Assembly (NCBI GenBank): GCA_910585555.1
Contig: CAJUFU010000056.1
Location: 1 to 20,554 of the forward strand
DNA length: 20,554 bases
Direction: 5' to 3'
Origin: an uncultured Lachnospiraceae bacterium
GTDB taxonomy: Bacteria > Bacillota > Clostridia > Lachnospirales > Lachnospiraceae
Positions within the stretch are counted from its first letter, which is position 1, and every line of letters starts with the position of its first letter. Of the stretch, positions 1 through 7,339 are shown piece after piece. The notes beneath the pieces were generated by a model. That model saw only the letters and a program-made list of their open reading frames with translations, was not told the DNA's origin and ran no database searches. The translations under genes and the position numbers were made by a program.

Positions 1-368
1 TTTTCAATTAATGCCACGTCTGCTGGCAGCCACGCCACGCTGTCAAGTGTCTCTCTGGTCAGCCACCTGGCCGCTTCGTGTTCCTTCAATACCAGATTAC
101 CTGATTTAATCGTGCATAAGAAGCAGTTCATGGACAGGTGAAATGTTGGGTAGTCGTATTCCACGGTATCAATCAGCTCTCCCACCTCAACTTCTGTATC
201 TAATTCTTCCCTGATTTCTCTGATTAATGCTTCCTGGGGCGTTTCTCCCTCTTCGATTTTGCCGCCGGGAAATTCCCAGCCGTCCTTGAACTCGCCGTAA
301 CCTCTCTGGGTGGCGAAGATTTGGTGGTTGTGGGTGATGATGGCGGCGGCTACTTTGATGGTTTTCAT
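1..368 (-). CDS. NUDIX hydrolase, MutT-like (partial, 3' end outside window)
   Basis: This is a NUDIX-family nucleoside triphosphate pyrophosphohydrolase, the MutT type that hydrolyses (d)NTPs or damaged nucleotides to monophosphates in the cytoplasm. Translation from ATG 368-366 gives about 122 residues with no stop before the window edge. The NUDIX box is clear: G36, E42, R50-E51, E54-E55 in the spacing Gx5Ex7REUxEE, preceded by the usual WEFPGGK. MutT proteins have about 130 residues, so only the last few should be missing. The start follows an AGGAG whose first bases overlap the TAG stop of the helicase gene upstream. The two reading frames are 12 bases apart and look translationally coupled, so the NUDIX protein probably works with the helicase. 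Substrate specificity cannot be read from the sequence. Unlike the AT-rich helicase gene, this gene is moderately GC-rich. Confidence 0.9.
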   Translation of the reverse strand, partial: MKTIKVAAAIITHNHQIFATQRGYGEFKDGWEFPGGKIEEGETPQEALIREIREELDTEVEVGELIDTVEYDYPTFHLSMNCFLCTIKSGNLVLKEHEAARWLTRETLDSVAWLPADVALIE

Positions 369-380
369 AACTGTGTACTC

Positions 381-3329
381 CTATTCATTTGTAATATATT
401 GGTAGATATCCTCCCGCACTGGTGTATCAAGAAGCCATTCAATTTCAACAGCAGTCTTATCCGTATTTTGCATTGTAAAAACTTGCGCTTGGCCGCTTGC
501 TGTCATACGCCCTAAATAATAAAATTCTTTTGAAATCTTATCATCCTTATTTTTGCGTACAAAAAGATGAACATCTATCCCTCTCTCTTTCGCTTTTAAG
601 AAATTTTGCACATCTTCTGATTCTAGATTGCGTCCACTTTTAGAAACAGCAATTAATATACTGTTGTTAACAAAATGATCTTCATATTTTATCGTTTCAC
701 TAATATCATCCGCTTTATCATAATTAATGAAAACTGGAAATGTCTTTGTCTTTTTATCTAACTTATATCCTCCTATATTCAAAGGCACCTCATTATTTTC
801 CCAATTTAAAAGACGGCAAGCATCTTCATAGGTATACTTTTGATATAACACCAAGTTTGTATCCTGATAACGTCTGCTATAATTTGCTCTATATCTCTCT
901 ATCCCAAATTCTACCAATTCTTTTAAAATTGTACAAAAATCTGGATTTCTCAATATTTGCGTCATAGTCTCTGAGGTTTTATACTCAATTTCTTGGTTTT
1001 CCCCTTCCTCTATTTCCAAGAAAACACACTCTTCATATGTTGCCTTACCCGTTCCTGTAGGGAATTCATTTGTCATAATGTTCACTACATTTTTCATACA
1101 ATCCTGATTCATAGATTGGTTATAGTCTTTTTGTAATGATTCTTGCAGTGCACCAATCAAACCATGCCCTAATCTAAACATCCTATTTATAAGGGCCAGC
1201 TCATGTATCCTTTTTCCACTTGCTAACTTTTTAGACACAAATTCAATAATTTTCTCTTCTGTTGTAGACAAACGTACATGATATTCCTTTTCATATTTTA
1301 CTAGGAATTTATAATAGGAACCGAGACTATTGTTATCAAAAATACGAAGTACATCCATTTCTCCATATTTATCAAAATCTTGTAGGGCCGGAATATGTCC
1401 TAACTTATGCTTTAAATTGAAATAGTTTTCTTTTATCAATTTGATGTCACTAAAATTAGCCGAGTCAATTGCTGCGAAAATGCGTTTTCTTGATATCTCG
1501 TCAAAATGTATCGTAGATGCACCTGGAATAACCCGTTCTCCCTCAAGCACATAACGGCGAATATTGTCCTTATTGTAACTTCGATCCCCTGACAGAGCAA
1601 TTGGAATCATAAAATTGTTTTTATAATTCCCAATAAAATCAAGAATCACTGTATACTCTTTCCCCTCTGCCTTACGCAGTCCACGTCCAAGCTGTTGTAC
1701 AAACACTATAGGCGACTCAGTTGGACGCAACATGATAACCTGGTTAATCTCCGGAATATCAACACCTTCATTAAAAATATCTACTGTAAGAATATAATCT
1801 AACTGGTCTTCTTCCTTATTAGTTACTAAACGCTCAATTGCTTCCTCCCTCTTTTCCTGATCGTCCTTACCTGTCAGTGCCAGTGTTCTATAACCTCTAT
1901 CATTAAATTTTTCACTAAGTATCATGGCTTCTTTTTTAGAACTGCAAAAAATCAGCCCCTTTACTCGATCACCACTATAACCATAATACTCCATCTGTTC
2001 GATCACGTAATTTACTCGCTCATCTGATGTTAACCTATTAAAATCCTTTAACCCGGTCTCCTCGTCTATCGTCTCACCATCAATCTGCAAATCCGTAATA
2101 CCAAAATAATGGAAAGGACATAACAAATCTTCTTCTAGTGCCTGTTGTAAACGAATTTCATAGGCAATATTATGGTCAAACGCCTGGTACACATCATAAT
2201 TGTCTGTTCTTTCTGGAGAAGCAGTCATTCCAAGCCAAAAATCTGGTTTGAAATAATCCATAATATTTTGATAACTAGAAGCTCCTACTCTATGTGCCTC
2301 ATCTATTATGATCATTTGAAACTCCTGTTTCGAAAATTGCGTAAGCACTTCTGGCTTTGCCATCATTTGCATTGTAGAAAAGAGATAGTCTGCTTCATAA
2401 TCTTTCGCATTTCCAGATAAAAGCCCAAAAACTTTCGTATTGCCAAACACCCTTTTATAACTAGCAATCGCTTGTTTTGCAATCTGCTCCCTATGCACAA
2501 GAAACAATGCTTTCTTCGGGTTGTCATCTCGTAACGCAAAGGCTGAAGCATATGTCTTACCTGTCCCTGTGGCAGAAATAAGAAGGGCCTTTTTTTCTCC
2601 TAACTCTCTTATTTTCCGAAGATTACTAATAAAACTTATCTGCATAGAATTAGGTTGCAATTTATAGGTATCCACAGAAGGAATTTCTTCCTGCTTTGCA
2701 ATTTCTCTCTGTTTTTTCGCCAAGTCATACTTGACACGATATTCCTCAATAAACGCTTCGTACTCTCGGGTATAACTAGAGTTCCACAATTCATCAAATT
2801 CCGTTACAATAGCCCTTGTGACTTCTCCCTGTTCCGTAGAAATAATCTTAGTATTCCACTCTTTGTTCGTAGTTAAAGCACTCGAAGTCATGTTAGAGCT
2901 ACCCACTATAATTCTATATATATCTTCATTTTTAAATATGTAGCCTTTCGTATGAAATCCGTGCCGTGCCTTATCAGCATCATACACCTTTAATGTAACA
3001 TTACTCAATTCCGACAGTTTTTCTAATGCTTTCGGTTCACTAAAATTCAGATAATTCGTCGTCAAAATCCGCCCTGTAATTTCTCGCGCTTCCAACTCTT
3101 TCAGTATCTGCAAAAGTGGCGTTATACCATTCATATTAACAAATGCAACACTGATTGCAAATTCAGAACATGCTAAAAGCTCGTCTTTTACAGATGAGAG
3201 CACTTTATGTCCCATTTTATAATTGTTTGAAATAAATTGTGGTTTATAAGCAAGATTTGAGGTTACGGATGCATCTACAAATGCGGTACTCAAACCTTGT
3301 TGCAGTTGATTGATTTTATCATTCGCCAT
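381..3329 (-). CDS. HKD (PLD-type) nuclease / SF2 helicase / DUF3427 fusion protein
   Basis: This 982-residue protein joins a phospholipase D-like nuclease to a superfamily II helicase. Residues about 15-180 form the PLD domain with HTK (H126, K128), GSSN (143-146) and E157; the Asp of a classical HKD motif is not in its usual place, as in related nucleases. The helicase follows: Walker A 252-259 (SATGTGKT), DEAH 343-346, motif III near TAS 369-371, motif V around 516-526 and motif VI QQLGRGLRK 545-553. The rest, to about 975, resembles DUF3427, including a PVFINYDKAD stretch near 865. Length and architecture match known full-length PLD-helicase-DUF3427 proteins. An AGGAG lies 10 bases before the ATG. 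Its neighbours are an XRE regulator upstream and a tightly coupled NUDIX gene downstream. No signal peptide or membrane segment is seen, so it should act on DNA or RNA in the cytoplasm. Its biological role is unknown to me; defence or repair is inference. Confidence 0.9.
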   Translation of the reverse strand: MANDKINQLQQGLSTAFVDASVTSNLAYKPQFISNNYKMGHKVLSSVKDELLACSEFAISVAFVNMNGITPLLQILKELEAREITGRILTTNYLNFSEPKALEKLSELSNVTLKVYDADKARHGFHTKGYIFKNEDIYRIIVGSSNMTSSALTTNKEWNTKIISTEQGEVTRAIVTEFDELWNSSYTREYEAFIEEYRVKYDLAKKQREIAKQEEIPSVDTYKLQPNSMQISFISNLRKIRELGEKKALLISATGTGKTYASAFALRDDNPKKALFLVHREQIAKQAIASYKRVFGNTKVFGLLSGNAKDYEADYLFSTMQMMAKPEVLTQFSKQEFQMIIIDEAHRVGASSYQNIMDYFKPDFWLGMTASPERTDNYDVYQAFDHNIAYEIRLQQALEEDLLCPFHYFGITDLQIDGETIDEETGLKDFNRLTSDERVNYVIEQMEYYGYSGDRVKGLIFCSSKKEAMILSEKFNDRGYRTLALTGKDDQEKREEAIERLVTNKEEDQLDYILTVDIFNEGVDIPEINQVIMLRPTESPIVFVQQLGRGLRKAEGKEYTVILDFIGNYKNNFMIPIALSGDRSYNKDNIRRYVLEGERVIPGASTIHFDEISRKRIFAAIDSANFSDIKLIKENYFNLKHKLGHIPALQDFDKYGEMDVLRIFDNNSLGSYYKFLVKYEKEYHVRLSTTEEKIIEFVSKKLASGKRIHELALINRMFRLGHGLIGALQESLQKDYNQSMNQDCMKNVVNIMTNEFPTGTGKATYEECVFLEIEEGENQEIEYKTSETMTQILRNPDFCTILKELVEFGIERYRANYSRRYQDTNLVLYQKYTYEDACRLLNWENNEVPLNIGGYKLDKKTKTFPVFINYDKADDISETIKYEDHFVNNSILIAVSKSGRNLESEDVQNFLKAKERGIDVHLFVRKNKDDKISKEFYYLGRMTASGQAQVFTMQNTDKTAVEIEWLLDTPVREDIYQYITNE

Positions 3330-3371
3330 AATTCATGTTCTCCTGTATAAAATTTCCCTTACTCATAAAAT

Positions 3372-3401
3372 ATTATAACTTCATAGAATCAACTATCCCA
3401 A
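3372..3401 (-). promoter_or_regulatory. Probable promoter of the helicase gene
   Basis: On the minus strand there is a perfect TATAAT (3372-3377) with TTGGGA (3396-3401) 18 bases upstream. It lies in the 127-base gap between the XRE gene and the helicase gene, so the helicase-NUDIX pair may be transcribed separately from the regulator as well as by read-through. The -35 box matches consensus at 4 of 6 positions. Confidence 0.45.
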
Positions 3402-3456
3402 CGCAACCCCCATGCTATCGATATATTACTCATTTGATTGCTACCTGTTTAAAACT

Positions 3457-3759
3457 TTACTCTCTACTCCGTGTATTACTTTCAAATTGAATATTAAATT
3501 TCCATGATAATTTTTGTGCAATATCAAACAACATTTTTACGGTCGGATTATATTCTCCGCTTTCTAATTTGGAGACCATGGCCTGTGTCATCTGTAATTT
3601 TTCAGCTAAATCCTTCTGAGACATATTATTTTTGACACGAAAATTAATGAACTCACACGCGATATCTACCAGCAAGTCTTCCACTGCCATTTCTTTTCTA
3701 AATTCATTACTTTCTTCTTCAAAAAAACTGTATGCCTCGACTAATTTCTTTTTTGTCAT
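3457..3759 (-). CDS. XRE-family transcriptional regulator (HigA-like)
   Basis: This 100-residue DNA-binding protein has a helix-turn-helix of the XRE/Cro type at about residues 35-88. The segment MSQKDLAEKLQMTQAMVSKL is the hallmark helix-turn-helix, followed by ESGEYNPTVKML. The roughly 30-residue acidic N-terminal arm is typical of HigA-type antitoxins, but no complete toxin gene is visible next to it, so it is annotated as a regulator. ATG 3759 is preceded by GGAAG. It lies downstream of recQ and upstream of the PLD-helicase gene on the same strand. A palindrome sits inside its own promoter, which points to autorepression. Its AT-rich composition matches the helicase gene and differs from recQ, so the two were probably acquired together. 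Confidence 0.85.
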   Translation of the reverse strand: MTKKKLVEAYSFFEEESNEFRKEMAVEDLLVDIACEFINFRVKNNMSQKDLAEKLQMTQAMVSKLESGEYNPTVKMLFDIAQKLSWKFNIQFESNTRSRE

Positions 3760-3873
3760 AATATTCTTCCATCCTGCTAATAAATCAACTTATTTTTCTA
3801 GCATATGCAATACGTTTCGAGTTTTCATAGTCCTTAGAACGCGATTGTTTAATATACGACCCTCTTTAATGAA

Positions 3874-3902
3874 AGTATACAACTTATAAGTTATATTCTC
3901 AA
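3874..3902 (-). promoter_or_regulatory. Promoter of the XRE gene
   Basis: On the minus strand TTGAGA (3897-3902) and TATACT (3874-3879) are separated by exactly 17 bases. Both are close to sigma-A consensus. The promoter lies just past the recQ stop codon and would give a leader of roughly 110 bases before the XRE start, so the cassette does not depend on recQ transcription. Confidence 0.6.
3877..3896. promoter_or_regulatory. Palindromic operator in the XRE promoter spacer
   Basis: ATACAACTTATAAGTTATAT is a 20-base palindrome with one mismatched pair and a perfect 12-base core (3881-3892). It runs up to the -35 box and overlaps the -10 box of the XRE promoter, the position where repressors block RNA polymerase. 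The obvious candidate to bind it is the XRE protein encoded directly downstream; this is inferred from position and symmetry. Confidence 0.5.
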
Positions 3903-3937
3903 CCTTTTCTTTTGATCTCCTTTGCAGAATTTTCCCC

Positions 3938-5836
3938 TCACCTTTTCCGCCCCAAAATCTCCTCCATTTCCCCAAAATAAAACTTCTCCCGAATCCCCCC
4001 TGTATTCTCCAAAATACATTCCAGGAATCTTTCCCCATACTTTTCAAATTTATAGGCACCCATCCCGTTTACTTCCATCATCTCTGTCCGGTTCATGGGC
4101 AGGCGCACACACATATCCACCAGCGTCTTATCGGAAAAGACCAGATACGGCGGCAGACTCTCTTCACGGGCAATATGCGTCCGCAGGCCCCGCAGAATAT
4201 CGAAAAATTCCAGTCCTCTGGTATTGAGAATGTCAGAACGTCTCTTACCCGTTCCCTTAATCCTATCATCTTCTTTCGCAATCTGGCTGCTCTTGGGCTC
4301 CATCTTCACCGTGACCGTACAAAGATCATCCATGATATCCTGGGCCTTGCCGGTCGTCTGCAGCAAGGCATACTTATCCTTGGTCTGCTTAAGATACCCG
4401 TCCTGTATCATCTGGCCGATCAGATCTTTGATCTCCTGCTCCCGCAGTTTATGTAAGGCTGCATAAGAAGGATATCGTTCCACCCGGTACTCCCTAAGTT
4501 TCGCGCTTTTCCCGCCAAGCAGTGTGCCCACCACCACGTTGATTCCATATCTCTCATGCAAATCACCCAAACACCGGATGATTTGTTTCGCCTCGTTGGT
4601 CATGTCCTTTTCCACGTAGTGTTTCTGGCAGTTTCCGCACTTTCCGCAGGCGCCTTTATTCTTCTCTCCGAAATAGCGCAGGATATAGGCCCGCAGGCAC
4701 TCCTTGGTGTTGCAGTAGAAATTCATGGTCTGCAGGCGCTGTTCGTCCCGCTCCCTGATAGTCATGCATTCTTCTTCAGTAAAGTTTGGATTGACTTCTT
4801 TGTTTTCCAGCAGAAAACGGTTGATCATGATATCCTGGGCCGAGTAAAGAAGGATGCAGTCGGAAGCTTCCCCGTCACGTCCGGCCCGGCCTGCTTCCTG
4901 GTAATAGTTCTCCATGCTCTGGGGCATGTTATAGTGAAGTACGTAGCGCACATTGGATTTGTCGATTCCCATTCCAAAGGCGTTGGTCGCCACAATCACA
5001 GGTTTTCTGTCGTAGATAAAGTCATCCTGGTTGCGCTGACGCTCCTCGCTGGAAAGTCCGGCATGGTATTTGGTGACAGCTATGCCTTCGCTGCATAAAG
5101 TTTCGTATACTTTCTCCACGTTCTTTCTGGTGGCGCAGTAAATGATTCCGCTCTCTTTCTCCCGGTCCGCCACGTAGTGCTGCAAGTATCTTGTCCTGCT
5201 TTTTACATGTTCTACGGCAAAGAAAAGGTTCTGTCTATCAAAGCCCGTCACCAGGGTCTTAGGATTCTCCAGCCCAAGGACGCAGATAATGTCCTCTTTC
5301 ACTTCTCCGGTGGCTGTGGCTGTAAAGGCGCTTAAGATGGGACGCTTTGGCAGTTTTTTCACAAACTGTACGATGTTTAGGTAGCTGGGCCGGAAATCCT
5401 GTCCCCACTGGGAAATACAGTGTGCCTCGTCCACCGCCACCATACTGATCTCAACGGACTTTGCAAAGTGCAGAAACCGCTCTGTCTCCAACCTTTCAGG
5501 GGCCACATAGATGATCTTATACTGTCCCTGGCCTGCCAGGGTGAGCGCCTTGGCAATCTGGTTTTCCGTGAGGGAACTGTTAATGTAGGCGGCATGGACA
5601 CCCGCCTGGTTCAGGGACTGCACCTGGTCTTTCATCAGGGAAATCAGCGGGGAGATCACTAAAGTGATGCCCGGCAGAAGAAGGGCGGGCACCTGATAAC
5701 AGACCGATTTACCCGCACCGGTGGGCATGATGCCGAGTGCGTCTTTTCCTTCCAGGATATGGTCTATCAATACTTCCTGTCCTTCTCTGAAAGAATGATA
5801 ACCATAGTATTGTTGTAAAACATCATATTTTGTCAT
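3938..5836 (-). CDS. recQ: ATP-dependent DNA helicase RecQ
   Basis: This 3'-5' DNA helicase acts in recombinational repair and replication fork processing. The chosen start, ATG 5836, gives 632 residues and the usual MTKYDVLQQYYGYHSFREGQ opening with an AAGGAC site upstream; an in-frame ATG at 5863 would add nine residues but falls on the promoter -10 box. In the 632-residue numbering Walker A is at 37-44 (MPTGAGKS), DEAH at 136-139 and motif VI QEAGRAGRDG at 313-322. The zinc site has C380, C397, C400 and C403, the standard RecQ spacing. A winged-helix RQC region follows (about 410-510) and a HRDC domain closes the protein (about 540-612). It is a complete, normal-length RecQ with GC-richer codons than the cassette downstream. 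An AT-rich 445-base gap separates it from the transporter operon, so it is probably transcribed alone. Confidence 0.96.
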   Translation of the reverse strand: MTKYDVLQQYYGYHSFREGQEVLIDHILEGKDALGIMPTGAGKSVCYQVPALLLPGITLVISPLISLMKDQVQSLNQAGVHAAYINSSLTENQIAKALTLAGQGQYKIIYVAPERLETERFLHFAKSVEISMVAVDEAHCISQWGQDFRPSYLNIVQFVKKLPKRPILSAFTATATGEVKEDIICVLGLENPKTLVTGFDRQNLFFAVEHVKSRTRYLQHYVADREKESGIIYCATRKNVEKVYETLCSEGIAVTKYHAGLSSEERQRNQDDFIYDRKPVIVATNAFGMGIDKSNVRYVLHYNMPQSMENYYQEAGRAGRDGEASDCILLYSAQDIMINRFLLENKEVNPNFTEEECMTIRERDEQRLQTMNFYCNTKECLRAYILRYFGEKNKGACGKCGNCQKHYVEKDMTNEAKQIIRCLGDLHERYGINVVVGTLLGGKSAKLREYRVERYPSYAALHKLREQEIKDLIGQMIQDGYLKQTKDKYALLQTTGKAQDIMDDLCTVTVKMEPKSSQIAKEDDRIKGTGKRRSDILNTRGLEFFDILRGLRTHIAREESLPPYLVFSDKTLVDMCVRLPMNRTEMMEVNGMGAYKFEKYGERFLECILENTGGIREKFYFGEMEEILGRKR

Positions 5837-6226
5837 ATATCGTTGTCCTTTCTGTATACACATTATAACGTCAAATCCATCTGAAACAACTTTTTATATC
5901 GAGACCAACAGTCAAATCGCTATAGTGACATTGGTGTCATTTATATCCCAGAATCTATTTCAACAAGTCACACAGGATAGGATATTTCGCAGCCCAAAAC
6001 GGCAGACATCTCCTTTTGATGGCGCTTAGCTCATCCTATGCCAAAAGCTTTATCAAAGCAACTGCCTCTTACCTATCCACACTTCTATTCATTATACAGG
6101 AAAATCTATGGAATCACATCCTATGATTACAGAAAACTCATGATCAGATAACAAATCGAATAACAGAATACTCGAATTAGAAAATTGTCCACTGCAGAAT
6201 TTGCACCCAAAGACTGCTATAACATT
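5837..6226. other. Intergenic region upstream of recQ
   Basis: This stretch between the transporter terminator and recQ has no convincing gene. It holds the recQ promoter and, further upstream, the palindrome TGACATTGGTGTCA (5926-5939), whose form resembles operators of TetR-type repressors. ATAGGAT at 5977-5983 and its complement at 6033-6039 are also present, with a long loop. Nothing codon-like or RNA-like is recognised in the remainder. Confidence 0.5.
5862..5889 (-). promoter_or_regulatory. Probable recQ promoter
   Basis: On the minus strand a perfect TATAAT (5862-5867) is preceded by TTGTTT (5884-5889) with a 16-base spacer. It lies about 25 bases ahead of the chosen recQ ATG. This supports the shorter recQ start, because the longer one would begin within the -10 box. 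Confidence 0.5.
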
Positions 6227-6275
6227 AAAAGCAGGCGGCTTCCCCAATATATCTCTATACCAAGGAAGCCCGCCT
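6227..6275 (-). terminator. Terminator of the amino acid transporter operon
   Basis: Just after the binding-protein stop codon, arms 6264-6275 and 6233-6243 form an 11-base-pair GC-rich stem with a single bulged base. On the minus strand it is followed by GCTTTT. The U-tract is short, but position and stem strength fit an intrinsic terminator. Confidence 0.65.
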
Positions 6276-6281
6276 GGAAAT

Positions 6282-7052
6282 TTATTCTGCCAAAACATCC
6301 TCCGTATACTTCACTGCCAACTCATTGACGGTGCCGTCAGCAAGCATTGCCTCAATAGACTTATTGATTTTATCAAGCAGCTCCGTATTGCCCTTCTGGA
6401 CTGCAATTGCATATTCCTCAGACTCAAAGGCACTCGCATCTTCCACAATCTTTAAACCTTCATTATCGCTCACATATTTCTGTGCAGTAGCGGAATCGAT
6501 TACGACCACGTCGCACTTACCGTTCACCAGTTCCATGACTGCCTCTGTTCCTTTTTTGAAAGCCTCGTAAGGGTAGCCCATGTCGTTCACACACACTTCG
6601 CCGGTGTAACCCTGCACCACGCAGATTTTCTTATCCGCCATATCCGCAGCCGACGCAATATCGGAATCTTCTTTCACAATCATAACCTGAGTCGCCGTAT
6701 AATAGGGCGTAGAGAAATCAACGGTCTCTCTTCTCTCATCCGTAGCTGTCATACCTGCGATAACCGCGTCAATCTGTCCGTTCTGCAGTGCCACTAACAG
6801 AGAATCAAACTCCATATTTTCTACCACCACAGTCATATCGTTCTGTTCCGCAATGCTCTTGGCGATCGCCATATCGATACCGTCGTACTGGTCAATTACG
6901 CCCTCCGATGTAACATACTCAAAAGGAGGAAATTCTGCATTCGTACCGAATGTGATCTTCCCGCCCTTTGCAGAGCTTCCACATGCTGTCAGGGTACATG
7001 CCAGCAGGACCATAGCTGTTGCAAGCGCCATTACTTTTGTTGCTTTCTTCAT
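6282..7052 (-). CDS. Amino acid ABC transporter substrate-binding lipoprotein
   Basis: This is an extracellular solute-binding protein (SBP family 3) that captures a polar amino acid and delivers it to the permease. ATG 7052 gives 256 residues and follows GAGGAGAAG eight bases upstream; an upstream in-frame extension to 7208 lacks such a site and is not protein-like. Residues 1-24 are a lipoprotein signal with lipobox LTAC, so C24 would be lipidated. The family-3 fold shows FPPFEY near 41-46, YDGIDMAIA near 56-64 and the ligand-binding TATDERR followed by VDFSTPYY around 102-118. The gene follows the ATPase after a 287-base gap containing hairpins and ends at a terminator. The exact amino acid cannot be told from sequence; an ArgR-like site before the operon hints at arginine or a related compound. 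Confidence 0.92.
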   Translation of the reverse strand: MKKATKVMALATAMVLLACTLTACGSSAKGGKITFGTNAEFPPFEYVTSEGVIDQYDGIDMAIAKSIAEQNDMTVVVENMEFDSLLVALQNGQIDAVIAGMTATDERRETVDFSTPYYTATQVMIVKEDSDIASAADMADKKICVVQGYTGEVCVNDMGYPYEAFKKGTEAVMELVNGKCDVVVIDSATAQKYVSDNEGLKIVEDASAFESEEYAIAVQKGNTELLDKINKSIEAMLADGTVNELAVKYTEDVLAE

Positions 7053-7095
7053 AATCTTCTCCTCATTTCTGCGCACCTTCTCTGCCCGCCGGCAA

Positions 7096-7152
7096 ATTTG
7101 TGTCAAGTGCGCGCAGACACAAATACCGGGTGTGAAAATAACTTTGTCACAC
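7096..7152. repeat. Two adjacent hairpins ahead of the binding-protein gene
   Basis: Perfect 9-base arms ATTTGTGTC (7096-7104) and GACACAAAT (7116-7124) enclose an 11-base loop. Next to them, GTGTGA (7130-7135) and TCACAC (7147-7152) enclose another 11-base loop. They lie 44-100 bases upstream of the binding-protein start, without U-tracts. They may protect a processed mRNA so that the binding protein is made in excess over membrane components, or bind a protein. Confidence 0.45.
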
Positions 7153-7230
7153 ATTCCTTCTCTACCTTCTCCAGGATATCCGAATCCGGAAAGAATCCGC
7201 TTCTTCATCCTGTCGTTACTCTATGTATTA

Positions 7231-7258
7231 TAAACCGGCAGCATCATAATGCCGCCGA
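7231..7258 (-). terminator. Possible leaky terminator between ATPase and binding-protein genes
   Basis: Arms 7250-7258 and 7235-7243 form a 9-base-pair stem (including G-U pairs) with a 6-base loop, followed on the minus strand by TTTATAAT. The U-run is imperfect. It could reduce read-through, or the TATAAT that follows (7226-7231) could serve as a -10 box for a separate binding-protein promoter, though no good -35 is seen. Confidence 0.3.
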
Positions 7259-7339
7259 TATAATACCGATTTTATCCTGCCGGACTTCCTATCAGACACC
7301 GGCATTCTCTATATTCTGCCTTCTGTCCAGTCCTATCCT

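Noticed and set aside
2172..2876. Small plus-strand open frames (82 and 73 codons) within the helicase gene
   Set aside because: They are antisense to conserved helicase motifs and lack start signals.
3457..3759. XRE gene as antitoxin of a complete HigBA-type pair
   Set aside because: No full-length toxin gene lies on either side; only a weakly similar fragment is present, so the gene is called a regulator.
4556..5098. Long plus-strand open frame (180 codons) within recQ
   Set aside because: It lies wholly opposite a clear RecQ frame, has no ribosome binding site or family motifs, and is a by-product of GC-rich codon use.
7053..7208. Upstream extension of the binding-protein frame
   Set aside because: It precedes a perfect lipoprotein signal peptide start with a strong ribosome binding site and overlaps the hairpins, so it is untranslated leader.
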